From NCBI RefSeq assembly GCF_000196115.1, contig NC_005027.1, forward strand, positions 2,728,001-2,792,000: DNA of 64,000 nucleotides. The letters are read 5' to 3'. The translations under genes and the position numbers were made by a program. How positions within the stretch are numbered: the first letter of the stretch is position 1; every line of letters begins with the position of its first letter. The notes beneath the pieces are model-generated. The model saw only the letters and a program-made list of their open reading frames with translations, searched no databases and was not told where the DNA came from. This document shows, in pieces, positions 38,129-46,840 of the stretch. This stretch comes from Rhodopirellula baltica SH 1. GTDB taxonomy: Bacteria > Planctomycetota > Planctomycetia > Pirellulales > Pirellulaceae.

Positions 38129-38854
38129 TTGTTTTTCTTTCGACAGTTCCGATCTTCCCTGTTACGACGCGGCGTTTGCTTGACGCTGTTGTTGGTGCTG
38201 GGTTGTGGCATGGTCGGACTGCCCCTCACCGCTCCTCGACCCGAAAAAGAGGGCCGATTCCCCTGCGAATCTTGCCCATGCGGTTGCTCCTCGGCCGATT
38301 ATTGCTGGGACAAATGCTGCTGTCACAGTGACTTAGAGAAACTGCAATGGGCAGCCGACAACAACGTCACGCCTCCCGCTTTCCTGGTCGCTCGCGTTGA
38401 CTTGACACTCCGCGAAATTGCCGAGGACCAATCGCAAGACACACCGTCAACCTGCGTTGCTGGTGCCTGCTGCGGTCCCAATTCACCTGGCCCGCCACCT
38501 GGCTTCGCTTCGATGATGCGTCAGCGTTCCTCGTCATCCAATCGCACGAACCGCCAATCGACGGATGCCTCCACCTGCTCATTGGCAAAAACCAAATCGG
38601 CTTCGTGCTGTGGCGATTCAAGTTGCGACAAATCTGCCACCTCATCCGATCCCAAATCAATTCGTTTGGTTCGGCTGCAAGACGCTGCGAAATGTCACGG
38701 CATTGAGATGGTCTGGAGCCTGTTCTCCAGCATCGTCGTTGACTTTCAAGCATTCGAGCTGAACCTTTCTCCTCCGCCACTGCTGTTCCGCTTGCGTCTG
38801 TATGACGAACAAGCGTCGGTGGTGAGCCTCTGCCCTGAGCCGCCGGTTCCTTAA
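38129..38854 (+). CDS. Cys-rich exported or lipid-anchored protein of unknown function
   Basis: The product has 241 residues if the TTG at 38129 is the start; an in-frame TGA at 38120-38122 means no earlier start exists. A hydrophobic N-terminus (GVCLTLLLVLGCGMVGLPL) contains a weak lipobox, VLGC. The mature part opens with a dense cysteine cluster, FPCESCPCGCSSADYCWDKC and CCH, followed by LQWAADNNVTPPAFLV. A second cluster lies in CVAGACCGP and SASCCGDSSCDKSA. Similar Cys-rich planctomycete proteins are thought to accompany metal-efflux systems, so metal binding is an inference. A DUF1559 and a DUF4198 gene follow. Confidence 0.65.
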   Translation: MFFFRQFRSSLLRRGVCLTLLLVLGCGMVGLPLTAPRPEKEGRFPCESCPCGCSSADYCWDKCCCHSDLEKLQWAADNNVTPPAFLVARVDLTLREIAEDQSQDTPSTCVAGACCGPNSPGPPPGFASMMRQRSSSSNRTNRQSTDASTCSLAKTKSASCCGDSSCDKSATSSDPKSIRLVRLQDAAKCHGIEMVWSLFSSIVVDFQAFELNLSPPPLLFRLRLYDEQASVVSLCPEPPVP

Positions 38855-39269
38855 CCAGCGATCTGGTGCGTGCCCAATCGTTCCGCCGAACGTTTGGACG
38901 CGTGTGATTCACGATCGCATTGCAATCCGGCTTGTTGCTGCGCCCAAGGTGCCGTCGCTTCAAAAGCGATTGGACCAGCGCAGAAATCACCGCTGCCGCG
39001 TTGGTGGTTGAAGGCTCGCTCCTCACACCAGTGTTGTCTTCGTCCCTGACGCGGGAGCGTCCTCGCATCGCCGAGGATGGTTGACCGGACGTCGGATTGC
39101 ACCGATTCAAAAAGAACTTCGAACGCCGCTCGACATTCGAACGACCGAAGCTTGCAAACAGCTTGGTTTGTTCCCCGGGGACGGTGCGCGCACTCAGCAG
39201 GCTCGACCTGCATGCACACACCGATCTATCCAACAACGATTCACCCAAACACCAAACAATCCAACTCCC
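38855..39269. other. Intergenic region before the DUF1559 gene
   Basis: About 415 bases with no convincing gene. A minus-strand open frame here lacks any signal or domain, and a plus-strand frame running from 39081 into the DUF1559 gene does not look coding before 39270. It may hold the promoter of the DUF1559 gene. I see no strong hairpin or repeat. Confidence 0.35.
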
Positions 39270-40349
39270 ATGAAAATCTCTCGACACCATTCAACGCGAC
39301 GCGGCTTCACCTTGGTGGAACTGCTGGTTGTGATCGCCATCATCGGCGTCCTGGTTGGACTGCTGCTTCCCGCGGTCCAGTCCGCACGCGAGGCCGCTCG
39401 TCGCATGCAGTGCAGCAACAACCTGAAACAGATCACGCTGGCGATGCACAACTACGAAAGTGCACACCGAAAGATCCCGGCGAACTACACCAACGGGACC
39501 AGCACCGCGGGCAATTTTTCGGTCTTCGCCCAAATGGCTCCGTTTTACGAGCAAGGGAACATGCTCGACATGATTCACTTTGACCAACCACTCCATGTCG
39601 GCTGCTGCCCAGGCCAGCTCGTGACTCCCCATGACACCGCTGCAAAAACAGCGATGCCGATGCTGACATGTCCCAGCGAAGATCATGATCGGACCTACTT
39701 TGTCACCACCCTTTCAGGAAGCGGCCCAACTCAGGCTTACTCCGCCACCAACTACGGCATGAACTTTGGCACCGGAGTTGGCACGTTGTACGACTCACGC
39801 ACGACGACCGATGGCATCCTTTGGATCAACTCCAAGGTCGGCTTCGAAGCGATCACCGACGGACTGAGCAACACCGCAGCTTTCGCCGAACACTTGCTTG
39901 GCATGTCCGAACAAGATCCCGCCGAGCCAACCGAACCGCATCTGCGAAAGCGAGTGATGATGAACGTGACCTGTGCTTTCATCAGTCGCACGATGCCACC
40001 GTCCACGCCAGGGTTCGCCGGCTTCTTTCTGCCTGAAGATCCGAACGAGATGGAAGCCTACGTTCGCGGCAGCGGACTGCATCGCGGCTGGTCCGGTCAT
40101 CGCGGTGCCGGATGGATCAACGGTCGAGAATACTGGACCGGCTACTCGCACTACCACCCACCGCAAAGCTTGATCCCCGACATGGGAAGTTGTGGCTGGG
40201 GAGTCTTCGGCACACGCAGCAATCATTCCGGCGGGGTTCACGTCGCTCGCTGTGACGGAAGCGTTGGCTTCGTCACCGAAAGCATCGACCTGGAAACATG
40301 GCGTGCCCACGGCACTCGCAACGGCCACGAAGTCATGGAGGCGTTCTGA
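39270..40349 (+). CDS. DUF1559 family pseudopilin-like protein
   Basis: The product has 359 residues from the ATG at 39270. The N-terminus has a type IV pilin-like prepilin signal ([20 protein letters not shown]), with the peptidase site after RRG and a conserved Glu five residues into the mature helix. It continues with the DUF1559 hallmark [18 protein letters not shown]. The C-terminal region has [20 protein letters not shown], also typical. DUF1559 proteins are hugely expanded in planctomycetes and probably form fibres or envelope structures. The gene lies between a Cys-rich protein and a DUF4198 protein. Confidence 0.93.
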   Translation: MKISRHHSTRRGFTLVELLVVIAIIGVLVGLLLPAVQSAREAARRMQCSNNLKQITLAMHNYESAHRKIPANYTNGTSTAGNFSVFAQMAPFYEQGNMLDMIHFDQPLHVGCCPGQLVTPHDTAAKTAMPMLTCPSEDHDRTYFVTTLSGSGPTQAYSATNYGMNFGTGVGTLYDSRTTTDGILWINSKVGFEAITDGLSNTAAFAEHLLGMSEQDPAEPTEPHLRKRVMMNVTCAFISRTMPPSTPGFAGFFLPEDPNEMEAYVRGSGLHRGWSGHRGAGWINGREYWTGYSHYHPPQSLIPDMGSCGWGVFGTRSNHSGGVHVARCDGSVGFVTESIDLETWRAHGTRNGHEVMEAF

Positions 40350-40539
40350 GATGGATTGGCTAGGTTTCCCAAGAATCTAAAGCTGATCTCGTCCAATCGT
40401 TCGCCATCGAAAGATCAGAGCGCGCACTGTGCACAACTCTATCGCCCACCGCTTCGCAAACAATCCGCCCCACGGGCTTGGCCCTTGGAAGCAACAAATC
40501 ACTCTCACTCTCAACTTTCACCACGTTCTCAACCAAATC

Positions 40540-41349
40540 ATGAACATCAATTATCGATACCTGACTGTCGCTCTGGCTCTCCTTCTTCCTGCGTTGGCAT
40601 CCGCCCACGACACGTGGATCCAAACCAACTCACCGATCGTTCGAACCAGTGAGGTCGTGCACGTCGACCTACGACTTGGGAACCACGGCAACCAACACCG
40701 CGACTTCAAATTGGCAGGTTTGTTGACGCTGGACTGGACGACGTTGGATCACGTCGAACCAGATGGAACGCGCGCCGATCTGAAGCCCCAACTCTACACG
40801 TCTGCGTCCGCTGAAAAGCAAGGTTACTGGACGACGCCCGTGACGCTGTCTCAATCCGGTGTCCATCAGTTCGTTCAAAAACTCGATCGGGTCATGAACC
40901 ATGGCAAATCCATCCGAAGCATTCGAACCGCGAAAAGCTATGTGCTGGCCAGCGACTCGTTGGACGCTCCCAAGATCGACGGCCACGCTCACGAAACGCC
41001 TGCGGGCTTGCCATTCGAGATTGTTCTCAACACTTGCCCGTTCGGCGAGGTTTGTGCGGGTCATCCAATCACAGTCACGGTGCTGCATCACGGCAAACCG
41101 ATCCAAGACGCCGTCGTCAGCTTCATCCCCGAGGGCGAAACGCTTCAGGGAGAGATGGATCCCAACTACGAATTTGTGACCGATGCGTCCGGAAGCGCCA
41201 CGTTCATTCCCAAGAAGGCGACACGCTACTTGATCGCCGCCCACCACACCGCGATGGATGAGAAGACCGAGGAGTTCGAATTCACGAGTTATGCGACGAC
41301 CATCGTGCTGCCTGTCCCCAACCGTCCGGCAACCCCACTGAATCGCTGA
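40540..41349 (+). CDS. DUF4198 exported protein (NikM-like)
   Basis: The product has 269 residues from the ATG at 40540 with a signal peptide (NINYRYLTVALALLLPALASA). HDTWIQTNSPIVRTSEVVHV right after the cleavage site is the DUF4198 signature, where the N-terminal His after cleavage could bind metal. The C-terminal part, VTVLHHGKPIQDAVVSFIPE and TDASGSATFIPKKATRYLIA, is a carboxypeptidase-regulatory-like beta-sandwich. Members of this family accompany nickel or cobalt uptake. Periplasmic metal binding is a reasonable guess, supported by the Cys-rich neighbour. Confidence 0.85.
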   Translation: MNINYRYLTVALALLLPALASAHDTWIQTNSPIVRTSEVVHVDLRLGNHGNQHRDFKLAGLLTLDWTTLDHVEPDGTRADLKPQLYTSASAEKQGYWTTPVTLSQSGVHQFVQKLDRVMNHGKSIRSIRTAKSYVLASDSLDAPKIDGHAHETPAGLPFEIVLNTCPFGEVCAGHPITVTVLHHGKPIQDAVVSFIPEGETLQGEMDPNYEFVTDASGSATFIPKKATRYLIAAHHTAMDEKTEEFEFTSYATTIVLPVPNRPATPLNR

Positions 41350-41399
41350 GCTAACTGAAGCGACTCAGCCAAAGACCACTTTGTCACTTGCAACCAACC

Positions 41400-41428
41400 C
41401 CAACGTCGATGCTTCCAATCGACGTTGG
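41400..41428. terminator. Hairpin after the DUF4198 gene
   Basis: A perfect 11-bp stem, CCAACGTCGAT with ATCGACGTTGG, surrounds a 7-base loop 50 bases after the DUF4198 stop. It has no T-tract, so it may be a weak or factor-assisted terminator or an RNA-stabilising hairpin. Confidence 0.45.
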
Positions 41429-41606
41429 CATCAACCACAGGACTACTAGGCGAAATCATCTTGCGTTAAACTGCTTCAACGCGACACCAGCCGTCGCTGC
41501 GACCTTTTCTTGAATTACCCCCCTTAATCCTCGGATGATGCGTGGGTGGCTCAAATCCGCAGAAGTTGGTTGCTCCTGCTCGTTCGAACCTTGTCTGCAA
41601 TCGCCA

Positions 41607-42170
41607 ATGCCCAAAGTCCTGATTCTTTACCATTCGAACACTCAAAATACGCACCGGATGGCGGAACTGGTTGCGGAAGGCGCGGGGCAGCTTGAGGGAG
41701 CCGATGTCCGGTTGAGAAACATCGACGACGCTGACCACACGGACCTGGATTGGTGCGACGGCATCGCGCTCGGTTCGCCCACCAACTACGGCACCCTCAG
41801 TTGGCAAATGAAGCGTTGGTGGGACGAGCAGCCGATCGAAAACTGGGGCAAACGCGACGGTAAAATCGGCTGCGTTTTCACATCGGCCGGCGCCTGGGGC
41901 GGCGGCCAAGAATGGACTTGCATGGCCCTACTGTCCATCCTGATCAACTACGGGTTCTTGGTGTTCGGATTGACCGATTACACCGGAATCAAGTTTTCAG
42001 CCCACTATGGCGCGATCTCTGCCGGCGGTCCCGACGAAGAACGAGTCCAAGAGGCATGTCGCCGCCTGGGCCGACGATTGTCCGAATGGACCGCCAACAT
42101 GATTGACGGTCAAAAAGAAGCCCACCCACTGAACCAGACCTACGAACGCTTCAAAGATTTGGGCAAATAG
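41607..42170 (+). CDS. Flavodoxin-family protein, WrbA-like NAD(P)H:quinone oxidoreductase
   Basis: The product has 187 residues from the ATG at 41607, where the flavodoxin fold begins at once (MPKVLILYHSNTQNTHRMAE, the FMN phosphate loop). GSPTNYGTLSWQMKRWWDEQ and FTSAGAWGGGQEWTCMALL are the other FMN-contact segments and match WrbA-type proteins. It probably performs two-electron quinone reduction in the cytoplasm. Flavodoxin-like NADPH-FMN reductase is an alternative. It is 89 bases upstream of a Gfo/Idh/MocA gene. Confidence 0.85.
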   Translation: MPKVLILYHSNTQNTHRMAELVAEGAGQLEGADVRLRNIDDADHTDLDWCDGIALGSPTNYGTLSWQMKRWWDEQPIENWGKRDGKIGCVFTSAGAWGGGQEWTCMALLSILINYGFLVFGLTDYTGIKFSAHYGAISAGGPDEERVQEACRRLGRRLSEWTANMIDGQKEAHPLNQTYERFKDLGK

Positions 42171-42259
42171 CGTTTTCAGTCCCAAACCTTCGACGATTCC
42201 AACTAACTTTTCCTTTTCACTTTCGACGTTCTTTGTCGCAATTCCCCACGAGGTTTCCA

Positions 42260-43630
42260 ATGTCAGCCCGTCAAAAACTCAATCGGCGTCACTTCCTACA
42301 AACCACCGGCGCTGCCACCGCAGCCGGCTACTTTGCAGGAACCAGCAGCCTCGGAAACGCACAAGAGTCGCCCAACGAACGTCCAGTGTTCGCGACGATC
42401 GGTCTTCGCAACCAAGGCTGGACGATCACGAACAAATCATTCAAGTACGCTGACTTCGCCGCGATGGCAGACGTCGATGCAAACGTCTTGGGTGAAAACA
42501 TTGCCAAGGCCAAAGAACAGCAAGGCACGGCACCAGAAGGCTACGCCGACTATCGCAAGCTGCTCGAGCGAAAAGATATCGACGCGGTCATGATCGCAGC
42601 CCCCGATCACTGGCACACAAAGATCTCCGTCGAAGCCATGTTGGCCGGCAAAGACGTCTACTGTGAAAAACCACTGACACTGACGATCGACGAAGGCAAG
42701 CTGATCGAAAAGGTCGTCAAGCAGACCGGACGCGTCTTCCAAGTCGGAACGATGCAGCGGACCGAGAACAATCAACGCTTCCTTCAAGCGATCGCGATGA
42801 TTCGCGATGGACGAATTGGTGAGATCCGCAAAGTCACCTGTGGCATTGGTGGTGCGACCAATTCACCAGTGATTCCCGCCATCGATGTGCCCGAGGGCCT
42901 GGACTGGGATTTCTGGCTTGGCCCAGCACCCAAAGTCCCCTACCGCGCTCTCCCAGAAATGCGAAAAGGATACGGCGGCGGCGTGCCGCTTTACACCAAT
43001 TGCCACTACGCTTGGCGAAACTGGTACGAGTACTCCGGTGGCCAGATGAACGACTGGGGTGCTCACCACGTCGACATCGCCACTTGGGCGTTGGGTGCCG
43101 ATCAATCGGGGCCGAGCAAGATCACTCCGGTCAGTTTCTCACTGCCAGTCGATTACAAAGACGGCCATCCAACCGTCAGCGATCAATACAACTCGCCAAC
43201 CAAATTTGAGATCCACGCCAACATGCCTGGCGATATCCCATTGGTCATCACCAGCGAAGGTGACAACGGGATCATGTTCGAAGGCACCAAGGGCCGCTTC
43301 TTCGTCAACCGCGGCAAGATCGTTGGCAAACCAGTCGAAGACTTGGAATCCAACCCGCTGCCCGAAGACGCCATTGAAAACGTCTACGGCGGCCCCGTCG
43401 CGGCCAACCACACGGACAACTTCGTCCAAGCCATGCGTTCACGCAAACAACCGATCTCAGACGTTTGGACTCACAACCGAATGCTCGAGACATGTCACTT
43501 GGCCAACATTGCCATTCGCCTCGGTCGCGAATTGAATTGGGACCCAACCAAGCGTGAAATTGTCGGCGACGACGAAGCCAATTCGTTCCTCTCGCGTGAA
43601 AGCCGCAAGGGATACGAAATCGATATGTAA
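42260..43630 (+). CDS. Tat-exported Gfo/Idh/MocA family oxidoreductase
   Basis: The product has 456 residues from the ATG at 42260, which has GAGG about 6 bases upstream. The Tat signal is LNRRHFLQTTGAATAAGYFA. Cofactor and catalytic segments are APDHWHTKISVEAMLAGKD, VYCEKPLTLTIDEGKLIEKV and WYEYSGGQMNDWGAHHVDIA. It is closely similar in motif order to the oxidoreductase at 1519-2892, so the two are paralogues. It likely acts on a sugar in the periplasm. A rho-independent terminator follows. Confidence 0.92.
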   Translation: MSARQKLNRRHFLQTTGAATAAGYFAGTSSLGNAQESPNERPVFATIGLRNQGWTITNKSFKYADFAAMADVDANVLGENIAKAKEQQGTAPEGYADYRKLLERKDIDAVMIAAPDHWHTKISVEAMLAGKDVYCEKPLTLTIDEGKLIEKVVKQTGRVFQVGTMQRTENNQRFLQAIAMIRDGRIGEIRKVTCGIGGATNSPVIPAIDVPEGLDWDFWLGPAPKVPYRALPEMRKGYGGGVPLYTNCHYAWRNWYEYSGGQMNDWGAHHVDIATWALGADQSGPSKITPVSFSLPVDYKDGHPTVSDQYNSPTKFEIHANMPGDIPLVITSEGDNGIMFEGTKGRFFVNRGKIVGKPVEDLESNPLPEDAIENVYGGPVAANHTDNFVQAMRSRKQPISDVWTHNRMLETCHLANIAIRLGRELNWDPTKREIVGDDEANSFLSRESRKGYEIDM

Positions 43631-43650
43631 TCGATTGTCTGGTGCCCCGA

Positions 43651-45393
43651 TCAGTCGGGCAACGAAACCAACCCAAATGCCGGACCGCCCTCAAGCGGCC
43701 CGGCATTTTTTTTGGCTTGTCGCGGCCATGCGTTTGCGCAAGTTTTCATCCCGGTAGGGATTTCAGCACACGCCAGACAATGTTGTAAAAAGCCCTGACT
43801 TGCAGGGCGTCGGTCAAAAGGGTTTTGGGGCACCTTGTACACTAGTCGGATTTCCTCGCGATGGATTTCAACGCGGCGAATGAGCAACTTGATGATGTCC
43901 CGCTTTAGCTCGATAGAGGCAGTGCTCAGTCCCGCTCCTACCTCAGCACTGAGTTGACTCAAGACGACTTCGGCCGTCGCCGCATCGTCCTGTTGGTTGA
44001 GCTCCCCACGAAGACTCGAAAGTGCGAGCACTTCACGATCATGTTCGCTCCGTAACGGAACGATGCGGTCCTCGAATTCTTGCTTTTCAAGCAAGCCGCT
44101 TTCGTAGGCATCAATCAGGCGATCTAGCCGACCTCGTACTTGGTCGACGCGCCGACTCAAGGCTTGGTAGTTCGCTTCGCCGCTGGAAGACTCTTGTTGT
44201 CGGCGATTCAGTTCGACGCGCAACCGGCCTGGGTCGTGAAGCAATTTGCAAACTTCCGACCAGATGTATTCTTCTAAGCGATCACCGTTGGTTGCTCGGT
44301 TGTCACAGATCGTTTGATCGCCTCGACGATAGCGATCCCCACCAATGCATCGATACGAAAAGTATTCACGCTTGCCACGCTGACGATGGCCGCAATAAGC
44401 CGAGCCACATTGTCCGCATACCGTTAGTCCGCTGAGCAGGTGCTTGACACCACTTTGACGTTCACGTTGTCGACGACGATTCTCTTGCATCGTTTTCTCA
44501 ACTTGCTCAAACAATGAAAGGCTGACGATCGGCGGGACCGAGATCACAACCTGTTCTTCCAGCGGTGTGTTTTGAGTGACCTTGGCTTGCCGCGGAATCG
44601 GCGGATCACCTCGTTTCGCTCTTTTTCCCGGTTTTCGCGGGACCATTCGCTGTTTTCCGTAACGAGCCTGGCCATGATAAGCAGTGTTGGTCAGGATGTC
44701 GTGCACTGTCGTGGTGTTCCACTTTACGTTGCCCTTGGCTGTCTTGATACCTTGCTTTTGGAGTTCCCGGCAAACTCCCGCCAGTGAATAGCCTTGCTGG
44801 CCAACAAGCTTAAACATCCATGCGACATGCTTGCTTCGAACCGGATCGACTTGCCAATCGGCTTTGCCACCGGCGGATGTTTTTTTGATGTAGCGATAGC
44901 CGTAAGGCGCGCCGCCGAAGACGCTGAGGTTGCCACTTGCGGCGGCGTGCCGTCGACCACGCCGCGTTCGTTCAAGAATCTTCTCTCGTTCGTACTCCGC
45001 GATGACACCTTGCATTTGAATGAGCAGGTTTGTCTCGGGGTTATCGGCGATTCCCTGATGATCACCGAAAATGATCTTGCAGTCATGCTTCTCGAACTCT
45101 TCGAGCAGCAAGGCTTGATGGGCGTACTTGCGAGCTAAGCGATCAGGCGAGTGGACATAGATTCGGTCGATCAAAGAAGCCGCAACACGATCACGAAGTG
45201 TTTCTAACGCCGGTCGCAACAACTCTGAACCTGAGTACCCTTCGTCACAGAATCGGCAGTCCGGATCGATTCGCAAACCATCGGCAGCGACGCGTTGTTC
45301 GATGGCTTGGATTTGCGAGGTGATGGTGTTGGCGTCGGCTTGCTGTTGCGAACTGACGCGGGCGTAGAGGGCGACGCGAACAATTCCATTCAT
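43651..45393 (-). CDS. Large serine recombinase, C-terminus probably altered
   Basis: The product has 580 residues; the ATG overlaps the stop of the 65-residue gene as ATGA. The resolvase domain has VALYARVSSQQQADANTI, with the nucleophilic Ser in RVS at about residue 14, and HSPDRLARKYAHQALLLEEF. A recombinase domain follows (FGGAPYGYRYIKK, TTVHDILTNTAYHGQARYG), then a zinc ribbon (LTVCGQCGSAYCGH and CIGGDRYRRGDQTICDN) and a coiled-coil stretch around 400-480. The last 35 or so residues are translated from the antisense of the neighbouring terminator region, so the natural C-terminus may be lost. It catalyses site-specific integration or excision. Confidence 0.88.
   Translation of the reverse strand: MNGIVRVALYARVSSQQQADANTITSQIQAIEQRVAADGLRIDPDCRFCDEGYSGSELLRPALETLRDRVAASLIDRIYVHSPDRLARKYAHQALLLEEFEKHDCKIIFGDHQGIADNPETNLLIQMQGVIAEYEREKILERTRRGRRHAAASGNLSVFGGAPYGYRYIKKTSAGGKADWQVDPVRSKHVAWMFKLVGQQGYSLAGVCRELQKQGIKTAKGNVKWNTTTVHDILTNTAYHGQARYGKQRMVPRKPGKRAKRGDPPIPRQAKVTQNTPLEEQVVISVPPIVSLSLFEQVEKTMQENRRRQRERQSGVKHLLSGLTVCGQCGSAYCGHRQRGKREYFSYRCIGGDRYRRGDQTICDNRATNGDRLEEYIWSEVCKLLHDPGRLRVELNRRQQESSSGEANYQALSRRVDQVRGRLDRLIDAYESGLLEKQEFEDRIVPLRSEHDREVLALSSLRGELNQQDDAATAEVVLSQLSAEVGAGLSTASIELKRDIIKLLIRRVEIHREEIRLVYKVPQNPFDRRPASQGFLQHCLACAEIPTGMKTCANAWPRQAKKNAGPLEGGPAFGLVSLPD
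43678..43712 (+). terminator. Rho-independent terminator of the Gfo/Idh/MocA gene
   Basis: A GC-rich stem pairs ATGCCGG and CCGC with GCGG and CCGGCAT around a short CCTCAA loop, and is followed by a run of T residues ending near 43712. It lies 48 bases after the oxidoreductase stop. The recombinase frame on the other strand reads straight through it. Confidence 0.9.
43745..43763 (+). repeat. Left copy of an inverted 19-mer bounding the recombinase/ISAzo13 island
   Basis: TTCATCCCGGTAGGGATTT here is repeated in reverse complement at 47264-47282. The two copies enclose the recombinase, its small partner and the ISAzo13 element. It may be a dispersed genomic repeat or the boundary of a composite element. 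Confidence 0.75.
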
Positions 45394-45587
45394 GATTGAG
45401 CCTCCTGCATTTGAACGGGTTGAACGTTGATGCTGACGCGGTGCTGTACACCATCGCTGTCGGGATGGCGTCTCGGCTGCGCGTTGGTGATTTGCTGATA
45501 GGCGTTTGCTAGCAAATCGTCGCTGTTTCGATCAGTTTCATGGACCACTGAAGTGGACCTGTGATCGACGTAAATGATCTCGTCCAT
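45390..45587 (-). CDS. 65-residue protein translationally coupled to the serine recombinase
   Basis: The product has 65 residues, is polar, and has no signal or membrane segment. Its TGA overlaps the recombinase ATG (ATGA), which strongly suggests coupled translation and a shared role. It has an acidic N-terminal part (MDEIIYVDH) and no helix-turn-helix that I can recognise. A directionality or accessory factor is an inference. I do not recognise the family. Confidence 0.6.
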   Translation of the reverse strand: MDEIIYVDHRSTSVVHETDRNSDDLLANAYQQITNAQPRRHPDSDGVQHRVSINVQPVQMQEAQS

Positions 45588-45865
45588 GAGTGAAGACCAC
45601 TCCGAAGTCTCGGAAATTGCGGCCCCTGGAGCAGTTCATCTCGATCGACTGCCACGAGTCCTCAGGGCGTCGCGGGAGAAGACAACGTGAAACAACCAAT
45701 TGCCTTTTACAACATCGTCCGCTACGTCAGATGGTAGCCGTCGGTAAGCGATAGCGCCACCGATGGACACCCGTCCCACGCCGCCACTCTCCATCCCGCC
45801 GTGGCCAAAGGCCACGGCGGGATGGAGAGTTTTATGGGAGCTCGTGTTCCGGGGGTACGCTGCTA
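45588..45865. other. Gap between recombinase module and ISAzo13 element
   Basis: About 278 bases with no credible gene; a minus-strand frame over 45636-45896 crosses the hairpin and the IS end and is probably chance. It contains the perfect palindrome at 45786-45830. It may include an attachment site or the promoter of the recombinase pair, but neither can be pinpointed. Confidence 0.4.
45786..45830. repeat. Perfect 21-bp inverted repeat with AAA loop
   Basis: ACTCTCCATCCCGCC plus GTGGCC is followed by AAA and its exact reverse complement, then TTTTAT. The stem is far longer than a usual terminator. With the following T-tract it could terminate transcription, but its symmetry also fits a mobile palindromic repeat. 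It lies 35 bases left of the ISAzo13 inverted repeat. Confidence 0.85.
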
Positions 45866-45896
45866 GGGACGTTCGATTTACAACTTGCGTATTCAA

Positions 45897-46826
45897 CTAC
45901 TGTGGGTTGAACGTGTAGTTGTAGTCGGGGAGATCTTTGTCGTATTCCACGTTCGGTGGTTTCGGCACTCTTTTCCCGCTCTTGCGAACAGGCTGGAATT
46001 CGGGGAGTTCTGCTGTGGTGACGTTCAACCCGGTCTGGGTGGATGTTGATTCAGCAGCCTCTGCTACGTCCGAGGCTGTTGAAAAAATTCGGCCTGAAAA
46101 CGCTCGTTCGACGTGGCTAAACTCTCGCCGTTCAATCGGATTGTATTTCGAGCAATGAACCGGATAGTGGGCCACCTGAATCGGCAACCCGAGTTCATTG
46201 GACAGTTCCTGAAGATGGTGCTTGAGCGTGTTTGAACGGTAGCTGTTGCTGCCACCACAATCACACAAGAGGAGAATTCGCTTGGCCGAGGCGTGCTGGA
46301 CCGAACCAACTTCTTCCCAGTACCTTTGAAACGATGCCACCGCGAATTCACCGGTGTCGCTACCTGTGGTCACTGTCACGTGCCCCGTGTTTTCTTGCAC
46401 GTCGTAGATCCCATGCGGTGTGACTTCGCCATCACGGTAAGCTGGTAGATCATGGTCGAGAACTTCCGCTGCCTGATTGGCAATCACGTCGCCGCTACGG
46501 TGGACTTCACCCAGCGATTCCTTTCGTTTGCTATCAATGCTAAACACAGGATCTCCCGTGTTTTTGTAGTCCTCGATGGACTTCTCGATCTTTTCAAACT
46601 GCTCGTCACGGTCGCGACTTGGCGCCTTGGTTTTTGATTTCACCTGCTGGCGAGTCTTGAACCCCATCTCGCCGAGCAAACGAGAAACCACTTCGTTTGC
46701 AACCTTGATTCCTCGCTGGAACAATTCTCTGACAATCTCAGCGACCGACAGATGCGTCCACTTCAAGCCAGGCACGGTGGGACTACCGGCAGTATTGTCT
46801 TGGATCACTGCCCGCAACTCATTCAT
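45897..46826 (-). CDS. ISAzo13 transposase, downstream frame (DDE catalytic part)
   Basis: This is 309 residues from an internal ATG, but it is most likely the C-terminal part of a frameshifted product. PVFSIDSKRKESLGEVHRSG and KRILLLCDCGGSNSYRSN supply the two Asp of the DDE triad, and HCSKYNPIERREFSHVERAF the Glu, in the order found in ISAzo13 ('Rhodopirellula transposase') proteins. GIYDVQENTGHVTVTTGSDT is also characteristic. Translation probably enters this frame by -1 slippage at 46847-46853, giving a fusion of about 405 residues. Confidence 0.85.
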   Translation of the reverse strand: MNELRAVIQDNTAGSPTVPGLKWTHLSVAEIVRELFQRGIKVANEVVSRLLGEMGFKTRQQVKSKTKAPSRDRDEQFEKIEKSIEDYKNTGDPVFSIDSKRKESLGEVHRSGDVIANQAAEVLDHDLPAYRDGEVTPHGIYDVQENTGHVTVTTGSDTGEFAVASFQRYWEEVGSVQHASAKRILLLCDCGGSNSYRSNTLKHHLQELSNELGLPIQVAHYPVHCSKYNPIERREFSHVERAFSGRIFSTASDVAEAAESTSTQTGLNVTTAELPEFQPVRKSGKRVPKPPNVEYDKDLPDYNYTFNPQ

Positions 46827-46840
46827 GAGTGACGGACAGC

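Noticed and set aside
38851-39219. 122-codon minus-strand gene before the DUF1559 gene
   Set aside because: It has no signal, domain or ribosome site and its composition looks like non-coding sequence.
45636-45896. 86-codon minus-strand gene
   Set aside because: It spans the perfect palindrome and the IS terminal repeat, so its residues are dictated by repeats.
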